Below are positions 1 through 8,308 of a stretch of DNA of 64,000 nt, piece by piece (position 1 is the first letter of the stretch; the number at the start of each line of letters is the position of its first letter). The position numbers and the translations under genes were made by a program. The stretch comes from Bacteroides sp. (GTDB taxonomy: Bacteria > Bacteroidota > Bacteroidia > Bacteroidales > Muribaculaceae): NCBI GenBank assembly GCA_014802265.1, contig JAAVCP010000028.1, positions 1-64,000 of the forward strand. The letters run 5' to 3'. Under the pieces are notes generated by a model. The model was not told the origin of the DNA, did no database searches, and saw nothing but the letters and a program-made list of their open reading frames with translations.

Positions 1-114
1 CAAAAATTTCTTCGGATTGTTACGTACCTCTGTGTATTTCATAGTCTGCTTTTATATTAAAACGTAAAAACTCGCGCGCACGTATAATATAAACATTAAA
101 TTTATTTAATCTCT

Positions 115-265
115 AATATATATGAGTTGTACTCATTACGGGCAAATTCCTCAACTATTGTTGACTTTCCTATGCGTCGTGCACCCTCAATGAGAAGTGC
201 TTTTCACCATTAACGGTATTCTTCCAATCAAGAAGTCTATCATATATCTTTCTTTTGAATATCAT
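115..265 (-). pseudogene. N-terminal remnant of AAA/DUF4143-type ATPase
   Basis: Read from an ATG at 265, the first residues (MIFKRKIYDRLLDWKN) match the usual start of the AAA_14/DUF4143 ATPases that are abundant in Bacteroidetes. After about 22 codons a one-base shift is needed to continue into a Walker A segment (LLIEGARRIGKST, about 160-215). The match ends near 115 in A+T-rich DNA. No downstream domain is present in the window, so this is a dead fragment. It lies just upstream of an intact member of the same broad family, in the same orientation. The identification rests on the start and the P-loop, which are characteristic but short. Confidence 0.6.
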
Positions 266-269
266 ATAA

Positions 270-465
270 CCTGATTATTACGTATTTAAAATGCACAGAT
301 AATAACGTCTAATAAATACGCAGGTAAATAAATGTTAAAGATAGGGTTAATACGCATATTTAGATATGTTAAAAATATGGGTAATACGCATATATAACAG
401 TTAAAATATATTAACAACTTGCTGCGATTTAATTTCTCTGGTAGAAATTTCTAACCAAACACTGC
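270..465. repeat. A+T-rich spacer with direct repeats
   Basis: This spacer has no convincing coding content. It carries two near-identical copies of GGG(T)TAATACGCATAT at 344-359 and 379-394, plus related ACGTATTT/AAATACG pieces around 285-330. The repeats lie between the ATPase relic and the 3' end of the next ATPase gene. No function can be assigned. Confidence 0.4.
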
Positions 466-1641
466 TCAGTAATTCAGTCCGAAAGTCCAAAGTGGAACTA
501 TTTCACCCGCACCGTATTCAATATCGTCGCGCACTACAACCCCATTAGGATTACCGGCAAGCTGCTTCTTACCTTTCTTTGCCCCACCAACTTCAAATAT
601 GGTATCACCAATTCTGAAGTCAGTGATTTTAGAAGAGACAAGATCATTTTTGACACGCATCTGATTATAAAAGAAAGTCTCCCTAATATTTCCCACATTA
701 GCCTTGTCTGATCCCAAAGCTATCATAAGGTTTGGGTTATCAATGTAGATTTTTTCCACTTTTCCCAATCCCCTGAATCCTCCGGTATCATCTCGCAACT
801 GGCCAATCATCCCTGCCATCTCGAGATATACAAGATAATCCGGCAAATCATTCTTACTGACACTTAATTCAACACACAGATTCGACATATTCGGTTTATA
901 GGGAGCCGATTGCGACAAAACCGACAATAACCGGCGCAATTTACGCGAGGTGGCAACATTCATTCCGGCATATTGTGGGATGTCAACTTCAATTGTCTGT
1001 GCCATTATCTGTTGAAGCCTTATATCATACCCCGGTAAAGAACTAAACGGGTAATAGCCTTTTTGAAGATACTCCCTAAACAATGGAAGAGGATGGAAAT
1101 CCAAAGGAACTTCAACCCTATGATTTATAATTTCATTCAACGAATAGACAGGAAAGTCTATGCCATGAGTCATTGACAAATATTCCCGAAAAGAAAGTCC
1201 CTGCATTGAGAACATCAGGACGCGCCTGCTAAGATCTGCAACTCCTTTATGAATATCTAACACAGAACTGCCCGTAAAAATTGTCTGCAAGGTTGAAAGA
1301 GAATCATAAATTTGCTTTAATTCCCTTGACCAACCGGGATACTTATGTATCTCATCAATAATAATATGCCGTCCACCTTCCATAACCCATTGCCGGGCTA
1401 CTTCTTCAAGCGTATGGGTTGTGAAGTAAGTATGGTCAGCAGAAATATAAAGCCATTTATCATAGTCCGGTTGTTTCATCATATATTGCTTCACCATAGT
1501 AGACTTACCTACGCCGCGAGGTCCCACCAGACCGATCATTCGATCCTCCCATGGTATACGGGAATACATATAACGATGAAACTGTGTTGGAGTTCTACGC
1601 ACCTCATCGTTCATATAAGTAAGCAGATTCAAATCAATCAT
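466..1641 (-). CDS. AAA+ ATPase (AAA_14/DUF4143 type)
   Basis: A 391-residue P-loop ATPase. Walker A is GPRGVGKST at about residues 40-48 and Walker B is HIIIDEIHKY with D95/E96, followed by the sensor-like segment FTGSS. The C-terminal half fits the DUF4143/nuclease-like region of this family. I place the start at the ATG at 1641 (MIDLNLLTYM). A longer frame to 1710 would run through the putative -7 element TATATTTG (1658-1665) and has an atypical N-terminus. Cellular role is unknown; relatives are multicopy and often sit in variable regions. A perfect 15-bp inverted repeat lies just upstream (1690-1738). Family assignment is secure at the level of P-loop ATPase; function is not. Confidence 0.8.
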   Translation of the reverse strand: MIDLNLLTYMNDEVRRTPTQFHRYMYSRIPWEDRMIGLVGPRGVGKSTMVKQYMMKQPDYDKWLYISADHTYFTTHTLEEVARQWVMEGGRHIIIDEIHKYPGWSRELKQIYDSLSTLQTIFTGSSVLDIHKGVADLSRRVLMFSMQGLSFREYLSMTHGIDFPVYSLNEIINHRVEVPLDFHPLPLFREYLQKGYYPFSSLPGYDIRLQQIMAQTIEVDIPQYAGMNVATSRKLRRLLSVLSQSAPYKPNMSNLCVELSVSKNDLPDYLVYLEMAGMIGQLRDDTGGFRGLGKVEKIYIDNPNLMIALGSDKANVGNIRETFFYNQMRVKNDLVSSKITDFRIGDTIFEVGGAKKGKKQLAGNPNGVVVRDDIEYGAGEIVPLWTFGLNY

Positions 1642-1657
1642 AACTTCAAATTTTCTG

Positions 1658-1665
1658 CAAATATA
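1658..1665 (-). promoter_or_regulatory. -7 element of ATPase promoter
   Basis: On the minus strand this reads TATATTTG, matching the Bacteroidetes TAnnTTTG -7 box, and ends 17 bp upstream of the ATG at 1641. No TTG is seen at the ideal 19-20 bp spacing, so this is a one-box match only. Confidence 0.45.
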
Positions 1666-1676
1666 ATAAATATTCC

Positions 1677-1756
1677 CCTTCAAGAGGAAACTATTTATGA
1701 AAAACGTCACCTATAAAGGGAACTTTTTCATAAATAGTATCACCTTCAAGAGGAAA
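1677..1756. repeat. 15-bp perfect inverted repeat with flanking direct repeats
   Basis: ACTATTTATGAAAAA (1690-1704) and its exact reverse complement (1724-1738) are separated by 19 nt. The pair is bracketed by two identical 14-bp copies of CCTTCAAGAGGAAA (1677-1690 and 1743-1756). The array sits immediately upstream of the DUF4143-type ATPase promoter and is a plausible operator. It could also be the trace of a mobile element. Confidence 0.6.
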
Positions 1757-1874
1757 ATATCGTCAATTGTTTTTAATTAAAGCTAAAATAAATAGACGTA
1801 TTGTTACAAGAGAAAGAAATAGACTCTTACTAATTCGTCTCGGTCTGGCAAGAAAATAAATAAGATTCAGGGAA

Positions 1875-2888
1875 TTAGTTTTCAAGTTTACGGACGAGAC
1901 GCAGCTTGTCGCCGGAAAGATCTACCTCCCAGAAATTGGGACGGCGAATGTAACGACCGTTAATGTCTGCATGGCTATGGGCAGAAAGGATTGTATGTCC
2001 GTTAAGATCTTGGAAAATCATGCCATGTCCATAGTTAGGAGGGGTTATAGGTTCCGGTTCTTGAATCCAGGGACCGTCAAGTGTACCGCTTTCCGAATAT
2101 GCCACGCCCATAGTATAGTCACCTAATACCCATGAAGTCCAAATCATGCCAAGTCTACCCGTATCTGTGCGAAACAACCACGGCCCGTCAGTCACACGGT
2201 TAAACTGTTCCTTCCCGTTAATCATTTCACGACTCCAAGGAGAGTCTGAAGCACGAAAAAGAAGCTGAGGCTCTCCCACAGGATGACTAAGATCAGACGA
2301 AAGTTCTATTTTCTCAATAGTTCCATTTTGATTATGCAACCACTCACCACAGAATACCATGTAGGGTTTTCCATCAGTGTCAACCCAGAATGTACCGTCA
2401 AGAGTAGGGCGGTCAGCCGGTAAATAGTCAGCTTTTGACACAGGACGATAGGGACCTTCCGGCTTATCACTTACCAATATGTGTGATGCACGTCGGGGAA
2501 TTTTTCCTTCCTGATTCTCCTCAATGATGAGATCATCATTAGTGAAAGTGGCGAAATAATAATACTTATCGCCATATTTATGCAGTTCAGCTGCCCATAT
2601 GGCAGGATGACTTCCCATCCATGATGTAGTGTCAACTTCTGCAACTGCAAAAGGACCGTCCCATAGCTTGAGATCATGACTTTTCCATAATAATCCTCCT
2701 GTGCCAGTCATATAATAGGTGCCGGTTGCAGGTTCGGCAAGCACAGCCGGATCCGACAGGATTATAGAATCTGTAGGCACATCTGTCTTCGGCTCCGGCA
2801 CAAATCGGTGTGCCCCCTCCGCCTCTACGCTTACACCTACAAATGTCATCAAACCCAATATGCTCAATAATAAATTTCTTTTTTTCAT
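1875..2888 (-). CDS. Secreted family-43-like glycoside hydrolase
   Basis: 337 residues with a Sec signal peptide (MKKRNLLLSILGLMTFVGVSV). The body has hallmarks of a five-bladed beta-propeller of the GH43/GH117 type: an N-terminal DPAVLAEPATGTYYMTGT strand with the usual catalytic-base Asp, a central LDGTFWVDTDGKPYMVFCG segment, and a C-terminal YGHGMIFQDLNGHTILSAH strand. Such enzymes hydrolyse arabino-, xylo- or galactosidic linkages in plant or host glycans; the substrate cannot be told here. No SusC/SusD pair is adjacent, so it is not in an obvious polysaccharide utilisation locus. The neighbouring genes are remnants. Confidence 0.8.
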   Translation of the reverse strand: MKKRNLLLSILGLMTFVGVSVEAEGAHRFVPEPKTDVPTDSIILSDPAVLAEPATGTYYMTGTGGLLWKSHDLKLWDGPFAVAEVDTTSWMGSHPAIWAAELHKYGDKYYYFATFTNDDLIIEENQEGKIPRRASHILVSDKPEGPYRPVSKADYLPADRPTLDGTFWVDTDGKPYMVFCGEWLHNQNGTIEKIELSSDLSHPVGEPQLLFRASDSPWSREMINGKEQFNRVTDGPWLFRTDTGRLGMIWTSWVLGDYTMGVAYSESGTLDGPWIQEPEPITPPNYGHGMIFQDLNGHTILSAHSHADINGRYIRRPNFWEVDLSGDKLRLVRKLEN

Positions 2889-2910
2889 AACATCATAGTA
2901 TTAAAACATT

Positions 2911-3354
2911 CTATATAATCACCCACTTACCATTTCTTGCCCCACCTATTGTCACTTCATATCCGGTAATAGTTGTCCAATCCAGAATTTATCAATCACA
3001 TAGCCACCATTTTCTGAAATTTTTACCAATTTAAAAAACGCAATAAATTAGGATTTCACGGCCGACACACTAACGTCCGTCCCTACAACATCAAGATTTA
3101 CGGAAAAACCACCCGTATTCTGAAACTGTATCCTATTATCAAACGTTCGCACAGTTGAGTGTATCTCACTAAAGTAATCAGCATGAGCAAACATATTTAC
3201 AAATATTCCAAAAAACAATCCAACCTCCGTAGGAATTGGAAAAGGCACTAACCATTTCTCAAACATTTTTGGGTATATCGCTTTTTGCTTCCTTGACTTC
3301 AAAGTCATTCCACTCCAGCCCGTTTAGCCACCTCAATAGTTCTCCCTTAGTCAT
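2911..3354 (-). pseudogene. Decayed AlbA_2 / HATPase_c_4 (RecG-like) protein
   Basis: The ATG at 3354 opens with MTKGELLRWLNGLEW, typical of the AlbA_2 (Schlafen-like) domain of Bacteroidetes 'ATP-dependent DNA helicase RecG-related' proteins. Codon 32 is TGA (3259-3261) where the family has Trp (KNV-stop-EMVSAFSN). The central part of the gene is deleted. A frame change then enters the C-terminal region (AHADYFSEIHSTVRTFDNR and IQFQNTGGFSVNL), a TAA at about 3050 interrupts it, and reading continues as FIAFFKLVKISENGGYVIDK. A last shift ends at TAG 2911-2913. At least four lesions are visible. The promoter still looks intact (TATCTTTG, 3375-3382). Confidence 0.7.
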
Positions 3355-3374
3355 GTCTTATATGATTTAATCTG

Positions 3375-3382
3375 CAAAGATA
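3375..3382 (-). promoter_or_regulatory. -7 element before AlbA_2 relic
   Basis: On the minus strand this reads TATCTTTG followed by C, a match to the Bacteroidetes -7 consensus, 20 bp upstream of the relic's ATG. Confidence 0.4.
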
Positions 3383-3573
3383 TATAAAAAATACGATTTT
3401 ACACTCAGTAAATAATAAAGTCCACGAGTGGAGCATGAAATTTTATGATAAAAATAATATATAAGTTGGATAGTATTCAATGACACAAAAATGGCACTAT
3501 CTAATTTATATTTAACAGACCTATCGGTAGTCTTTACTAAAAAATTATATCACACGAATTCGAATAATAATTT

Positions 3574-3603
3574 TTGAGAAATAATTCATATTTATTATTT
3601 TTG
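3574..3603 (+). promoter_or_regulatory. Promoter of WYL regulator
   Basis: TTG at 3574-3576, a 19-bp spacer, and TATTTTTG at 3596-3603 match the Bacteroidetes sigma-ABfr promoter (TTG-N19-TAnnTTTG). This supports an ATG start at 3669 rather than the TTG at 3618. Confidence 0.6.
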
Positions 3604-3668
3604 CATTGTGAAAGCGATTGTTAGTCTCTGAAAAACACATTCGGTTTCGGGTATGTCGGTTTCATAAG

Positions 3669-4508
3669 ATGGTAATACACAAGTTTAGTAGAAAATTGTC
3701 AGCATCTCAATTAAAAAGAATCTTGTGGGTGATGCATCAGATTATTACATCGTCCACTCGGGGTGTCTCACGCGAAGAATTGTGTCGGAGGTGGGAAAGA
3801 TCCTCTATGAACGATGAGAAGGAGAATGGCTTTTCTGAACGTACCTTCCATCGAATAAGACGGACACTTGAAAGTGTATTTGATATAGATATAGAATGCG
3901 TGAAAGCTTCAGAGCCTCGTTATCGTATTTCCACTGACGATCTTGGTCCGGGTGAGAGCAGTATATTAAGTATGATTCTCAGTAAAACTGATATGCGCAA
4001 TTCCAACAAATCCTCTTCTCTGAGAGATATAATGGAATTACTTACTGTAGGCTCTAAAGTGCCGAAAGAAGATTTGGATATCGTAAAATCCATATCTCAT
4101 AAACTCCGACGAATCCCCTACGAATATGGCAAACTCCTGATTAAAGCTGTGGAACGTGGAGAAGTAGCCGGAGCAAATAAGGCTGCCTGTGACGAAGACT
4201 ATCGCCGTTATGTGTGTGTATGGAATCATGATGACTATCATCGTAATGACCTTTGGCTTTCGATTGGAATTGATGAAGACTCTATGCTTTTTTACATAGT
4301 AACTTCTCAGCAGGATGTGGAAATCCGAGAACGTATGGCACGTGAACTGAGTCTTGACAATGGCATAAAATACCGCCGTGATTATTGGTGGTATGAGCCA
4401 GCAGACAAATCAAAGTTTCAAATTAACTTCGAAACCTTCCCGGATATGGAGATTTTAAAGGCTCACACTGAAAAATTAGTAGCCCTGATAGCACTATTTA
4501 ATCCTTAA
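3669..4508 (+). CDS. WYL-domain transcriptional regulator
   Basis: 279 residues. The N-terminal third (SASQLKRILWVMHQII, then ERTFHRIRRTLESVF) has the winged-helix layout of the WYL regulators. The middle and C-terminal region follow the WYL plus C-terminal extension arrangement (YEYGKLLIKAVERGE; FYIVTSQQDVEIRERMA). These proteins bind DNA and are thought to sense ligands through the WYL fold; many control accessory or defence genes. The ATG at 3669 is preferred over the upstream TTG because a consensus promoter and a 65-bp leader fit it. The next gene, 276 bp downstream on the same strand, has a palindromic site in its promoter and is the obvious candidate target. Confidence 0.75.
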   Translation: MVIHKFSRKLSASQLKRILWVMHQIITSSTRGVSREELCRRWERSSMNDEKENGFSERTFHRIRRTLESVFDIDIECVKASEPRYRISTDDLGPGESSILSMILSKTDMRNSNKSSSLRDIMELLTVGSKVPKEDLDIVKSISHKLRRIPYEYGKLLIKAVERGEVAGANKAACDEDYRRYVCVWNHDDYHRNDLWLSIGIDEDSMLFYIVTSQQDVEIRERMARELSLDNGIKYRRDYWWYEPADKSKFQINFETFPDMEILKAHTEKLVALIALFNP

Positions 4509-4569
4509 AATCAAGTTCTTAACTCTTAATAAAATAGAAAAAAATCCGGTTTAAATATTTTTTGAACCA

Positions 4570-4604
4570 CTGTCAGAAGTTGACAGTCGGCGTAACTAAT
4601 TTTG
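4570..4604 (+). promoter_or_regulatory. Promoter with palindromic operator candidate
   Basis: TAATTTTG (4597-4604) fits the -7 box. Eleven bp upstream lies the perfect inverted repeat CTGTCA-GAAGT-TGACAG (4570-4586), covering the -33 region. No TTG lies at ideal spacing, as expected for a regulated promoter. The adjacent WYL regulator is the likely binder, by inference only. Confidence 0.5.
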
Positions 4605-4686
4605 CATCGTGAAAATCAAAGAAACATCGGGTATTTTTCACAATGTATTAATTTATATAAATAGCTGATAATAATAAATATATACT

Positions 4687-4776
4687 ATGCCATCATTTTT
4701 GAAGCAGCGCATTGACCAACTTTCAAGGAGGTGTACCCATTTATTATTGTCAGATACTTTTAATAAATATTTATAA
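4687..4776 (+). CDS. Possible 29-residue leader peptide
   Basis: An ATG-initiated frame of 29 codons (MPSFLKQRIDQLSRRC...) ends in TAA 8 bp before the start codon of the secreted protein. It lies inside the mRNA leader predicted from the promoter at 4597-4604. It is basic and contains a GGAGG string. No family is recognised. It may be a regulatory leader or chance. Confidence 0.25.
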   Translation: MPSFLKQRIDQLSRRCTHLLLSDTFNKYL

Positions 4777-4784
4777 TCTTTATT

Positions 4785-6332
4785 ATGAAAAGAACTTTAC
4801 TACAAGCGTGTTTGCTAACCGGAAGTATGGCTTGTATGGCACAAATGCCCTATACGCCCTCACAACCTGAAGGAGATGTGACTCTCTATTCTAAAAATTC
4901 ACATTCCTATTATGTGCTTTGGGGTTTCCTCCAAGAAACTTTTGAGAAAGGTCTTGTAATGAAATCAGTTGAGGCAGATAATGGGAAAGTATATCTTAAT
5001 AATCAGATAGCAAGTTACAATTATACACCAGAAAATTGGCTTGAATTTGAAAAAGATGAAAATGTACTAACCTTCCACGGTCCGCAACTTCTGAGGGGCA
5101 ACCTTGACACACCCACCAACTGCGACTATGCTATGGTGTTTGAGTTTAACAAGACTACTAAGGAATACCTTCCCACCGAAAAGCAAGAGTTCTCATATCG
5201 TCTTACCGAAGATGGCATGGAACCCATGGATAATAATATGATAATAGGCTATGGGGTACTCCGTCCTGCTGACGAAAATTCTGCAGAAGATTATTATGTT
5301 TGGAACGGTTATGGTGATTGTGAATTACGAATAACCCGTCATACTGCTACTACTGTGGAGATTCCTGCGAAAGTGAATATGGAGAACCGTTATATTGTGT
5401 CAGCTGATGGTGTGGCTCATGATATAAAGCTTGGCCGTGACGGCGATAAAGTATATGTACAGGGCATATATAAAGAACTTCCTGAAAGTGCCATCGTGGG
5501 TACGATGAACGATGGCCTCGTAGACTTCGGACACGCTACTTATCTTGGAATCAATACAGCTAACAATCACTATGTCTACGCTATGGGTGGCCAGGTACAA
5601 CCGGTATGGGACGAGAATAACCAAACATATATTGATCAAGTGACCTCTCTACTACCCTCACTTGAAATGGAGTATGATGCTTCGACTGACCTATATAGTT
5701 GTGTGGAATCAATGGCTTTCAATTCCACTTCCAATGAACTCTACGAACTTAGCCTTTGGAAAGATCCACTGCTCAAGATATGTCACCATACTCCCGGTGT
5801 GCCTCCTGCAGATCCTAATACACTACGTTTTATTACACTTGATCCGGGTCTCGGATGGGGTACCTATGCCCTACGCTGTAAAATTCCTATGATTGACGTA
5901 GAAGATAATGTGCTTGATACTTCACGTCTAAGCTATGTCTATTGGCTTAATGGGGAAGAATATACCCTAACCAAAGATAAATACCCCATGTGTCCGGAAG
6001 ATATGACCTTCATCCCATTTAATTACACCGAAAACTGGTGGATATATGTTGTAGATGAAGTGAGTCGCCTGGTATACTTCTTCTTTGAGGATTATACCAC
6101 CTTCGGCGTACAGAGTGTCTATCAAGAGGAAGATGGCACAGAGTTACGTTCAAGAATAATATATGTAGGTGAGACAGGAATAAATGAAATCGCTTCAGAT
6201 ACATCTGATATAATTTCAACTGCCTATTATACCCTCACAGGTCAGCGCGTGATAAATCCCAGTGGACTCGTAATAAAAGTGGATACATTCTCTGACGGCA
6301 CACGCCGCTCAACTAAAGAAATAATCCAATAA
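4785..6332 (+). CDS. Secreted protein with C-terminal sorting-like tail
   Basis: 515 residues with a signal peptide (MKRTLLQACLLTGSMACMA, cleaved about residue 19-20). The body is rich in Trp, Tyr and acidic residues with many predicted beta strands, and I recognise no catalytic motif. The last 65 residues (TAYYTLTGQRVINPSGLVIKVDTFSDGTRR) match the short tail common on secreted Muribaculaceae/Prevotella proteins, resembling Por/T9SS-type C-terminal domains (YYTLxGxRV...VIKVxxxxDG). It is therefore probably exported and surface-attached or released. A WYL gene precedes it and a terminator follows (6369-6407). Function unknown. Confidence 0.75.
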   Translation: MKRTLLQACLLTGSMACMAQMPYTPSQPEGDVTLYSKNSHSYYVLWGFLQETFEKGLVMKSVEADNGKVYLNNQIASYNYTPENWLEFEKDENVLTFHGPQLLRGNLDTPTNCDYAMVFEFNKTTKEYLPTEKQEFSYRLTEDGMEPMDNNMIIGYGVLRPADENSAEDYYVWNGYGDCELRITRHTATTVEIPAKVNMENRYIVSADGVAHDIKLGRDGDKVYVQGIYKELPESAIVGTMNDGLVDFGHATYLGINTANNHYVYAMGGQVQPVWDENNQTYIDQVTSLLPSLEMEYDASTDLYSCVESMAFNSTSNELYELSLWKDPLLKICHHTPGVPPADPNTLRFITLDPGLGWGTYALRCKIPMIDVEDNVLDTSRLSYVYWLNGEEYTLTKDKYPMCPEDMTFIPFNYTENWWIYVVDEVSRLVYFFFEDYTTFGVQSVYQEEDGTELRSRIIYVGETGINEIASDTSDIISTAYYTLTGQRVINPSGLVIKVDTFSDGTRRSTKEIIQ

Positions 6333-6368
6333 TAAGCCTGTACAGATAAATATGACAGCATAGAAAAG

Positions 6369-6407
6369 ATTGGCGACACTCAGTATCTAATCTTGAGTGC
6401 CGCCAAT
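6369..6407 (+). terminator. Intrinsic terminator hairpin
   Basis: ATTGGCGACACTCA (6369-6382) pairs with TGAGTGCCGCCAAT (6394-6407) with one mismatch and an 11-nt loop, followed by TATTTTT. It sits between two convergent genes and can serve the plus-strand gene. Confidence 0.6.
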
Positions 6408-6413
6408 TATTTT

Positions 6414-8294
6414 TCAGTCAAGGAGATAACCATTGTTACTGCAAATGTTTTTTAATCTGTAAAGGAAACTTCTCTTTACGAGTAATATTCCTTGTTCTGC
6501 CAATATAACATTGGATCTTATATCCTTGTTCGTAGTAATAATTTTGACCAACCCTGGCAAATCAGGTCTTAGTTTTAGTATTACATAGTCATCGGGCAAA
6601 TACTCAGCACATTTTACACGCTTATCCACCTCATCAATCACTGCCTTTAATCCCGGCGACTTCTCAACATCAATTATTGCTTCCAGATTATCAAGCCGAT
6701 CATACACCTTATGGTATGAATCACAGTTCTTAAGAAGGCTTTCAGGAGTAATATGGAAGCGGTTAGTACTTATCGCTACGGAAATCTGCTGTAGGAACAG
6801 AGTGTAAGGGCAGTTATCAGAAAGAACAGTAATTATGCAATTACTATCGTCAATCTCAAATTCCGTGCTAATAGTAGCCTTTATAGGGGTATACTTATTA
6901 TCAAATCCATAAGCATACCTACCTAACGGAGTCAGCCGTACGTAGCGTATCCCTTCCAACATATCGTCTTTTAATTCCCCCGAATTCTTCTCTTCAGCTA
7001 TCTCTAAAAGCCCTGCACCACAAAGGAATCTGATCCAATGCACCACAAAGGGAAAATCGACTTCATTAACCCAATCTATCCCTTTTGATCTCATGTCGTA
7101 GGTGTCAAGATTATCACTTTTCCTTTTTAGTGTATGGCGACTTATCGACTCTAAACTAAACAGATGCGTATAGCTTGAGCTCCCTGAACTACCTGTACAC
7201 AAGTAACGTAGACGCAGATTTTCAAGTGACAACCATCCATCTGCAGCAGTGCTAAGAAGCTTACCTATTATTTTTGTTATTGTCCCTGCATTCGAACTAT
7301 CAGTCCATGTTTTCGTGAAACCTTTGAAAGCAGGTAAAAATGCACCGAATTTTGTGGAACTCAAACAAAGAGGCAGAGTATCAACAATAAACTTTGCAAA
7401 CTTCGCGGGATTCTTAGTATCTACTTTTTCACCATATTTACCTCCATACGTGTCAAACAGAAAAAAGGCATTGACAAGCATCTCAATTCTGTCAATTGAC
7501 CATTCATTAGTGACAGTTTGAAACTCAAGAGTCTTAAAAGTCTTTTTAAGGCTCTTAATCTTAGCCGCTGTGACTGCACCGGTAGAGCTAAGCACACTGT
7601 CTGTCATAGCTATCCCTGAAAGGAAGGACAGATCTGAAGATATACATTTCTCAAAGTTTTCTATAATCAAATCTTTTCCCTCCGGTAGCTTCTCCATTAC
7701 TATCGGCTCCAAAGCCTTCTCTCCAAAAAATGCTTTTACCAGTTTTTCCCTGCTGTCGGTAAGAAGAGTAAACTTATATTTGTTATCACGATTGCCGGAA
7801 AATGAATACCTATATCTATCTATCTCCAAAACTATTAATGGTGAGAAAATTAACTCACAAAAATAACTGGTACCCCAGTAAGGAGTAGACACCACGTTCA
7901 GCTTTCTTTTAAGCACATCCTCTATATCTACAGAACTAATCTCCGGAGAATTAAGTATCAGTTTCCATGCTTCTTCAAGCCTACTGTCGCAACGTGCCAC
8001 AGCATATATATTTTTGAGATCTGTCCCAAACGATATGTAAAGTTGGGCAAGCTGCTCCTTAAGTAGTTTATTAAAATATTTTATATTGGATATTTGGCTC
8101 ATCATGTGTGCTATGTCAGGTGATGATCCTTTTGTTGCACTGACTGCATACGGTTGCAGGAAATAAGCAAGGGGGATAATAATATCCCGAAGATTATCTT
8201 TCCCTAACTTCATCAGCTCAGTGCCCTGCTTTTGAATATCCACCGCCTTGAGCATCAACTCTATTCTATAGTCAGTTTTTTTATTTTCAGTCAT
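6414..8294 (-). CDS. Partner of SNF2 helicase; XPB/Ssl2-N-like C-terminus
   Basis: 626 residues, starting 14 bp after the stop of the SNF2 helicase gene, so almost certainly co-transcribed. There is no signal peptide or membrane segment. The first 450 residues are helical with no recognised motif. The final 170 residues (from about FEIDDSNCIITVLSD through SLLKNCDSYHKVYDRL to KRSFLYRLKNICSNNGYLL) follow the strand-helix order of the XPB/Ssl2 N-terminal helicase-associated domain (Helicase_C_3), as judged by eye. The protein may be a dedicated accessory or DNA-recognition subunit of the helicase. That is inference from gene pairing. Confidence 0.6.
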   Translation of the reverse strand: MTENKKTDYRIELMLKAVDIQKQGTELMKLGKDNLRDIIIPLAYFLQPYAVSATKGSSPDIAHMMSQISNIKYFNKLLKEQLAQLYISFGTDLKNIYAVARCDSRLEEAWKLILNSPEISSVDIEDVLKRKLNVVSTPYWGTSYFCELIFSPLIVLEIDRYRYSFSGNRDNKYKFTLLTDSREKLVKAFFGEKALEPIVMEKLPEGKDLIIENFEKCISSDLSFLSGIAMTDSVLSSTGAVTAAKIKSLKKTFKTLEFQTVTNEWSIDRIEMLVNAFFLFDTYGGKYGEKVDTKNPAKFAKFIVDTLPLCLSSTKFGAFLPAFKGFTKTWTDSSNAGTITKIIGKLLSTAADGWLSLENLRLRYLCTGSSGSSSYTHLFSLESISRHTLKRKSDNLDTYDMRSKGIDWVNEVDFPFVVHWIRFLCGAGLLEIAEEKNSGELKDDMLEGIRYVRLTPLGRYAYGFDNKYTPIKATISTEFEIDDSNCIITVLSDNCPYTLFLQQISVAISTNRFHITPESLLKNCDSYHKVYDRLDNLEAIIDVEKSPGLKAVIDEVDKRVKCAEYLPDDYVILKLRPDLPGLVKIITTNKDIRSNVILAEQGILLVKRSFLYRLKNICSNNGYLLD

Positions 8295-8308
8295 AATAAT
8301 CGTGTGCC

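Noticed and set aside
1345-1716. 123-codon plus-strand frame over the first ATPase
   Set aside because: Antisense to a P-loop ATPase with intact Walker motifs; the composition is not protein-like.
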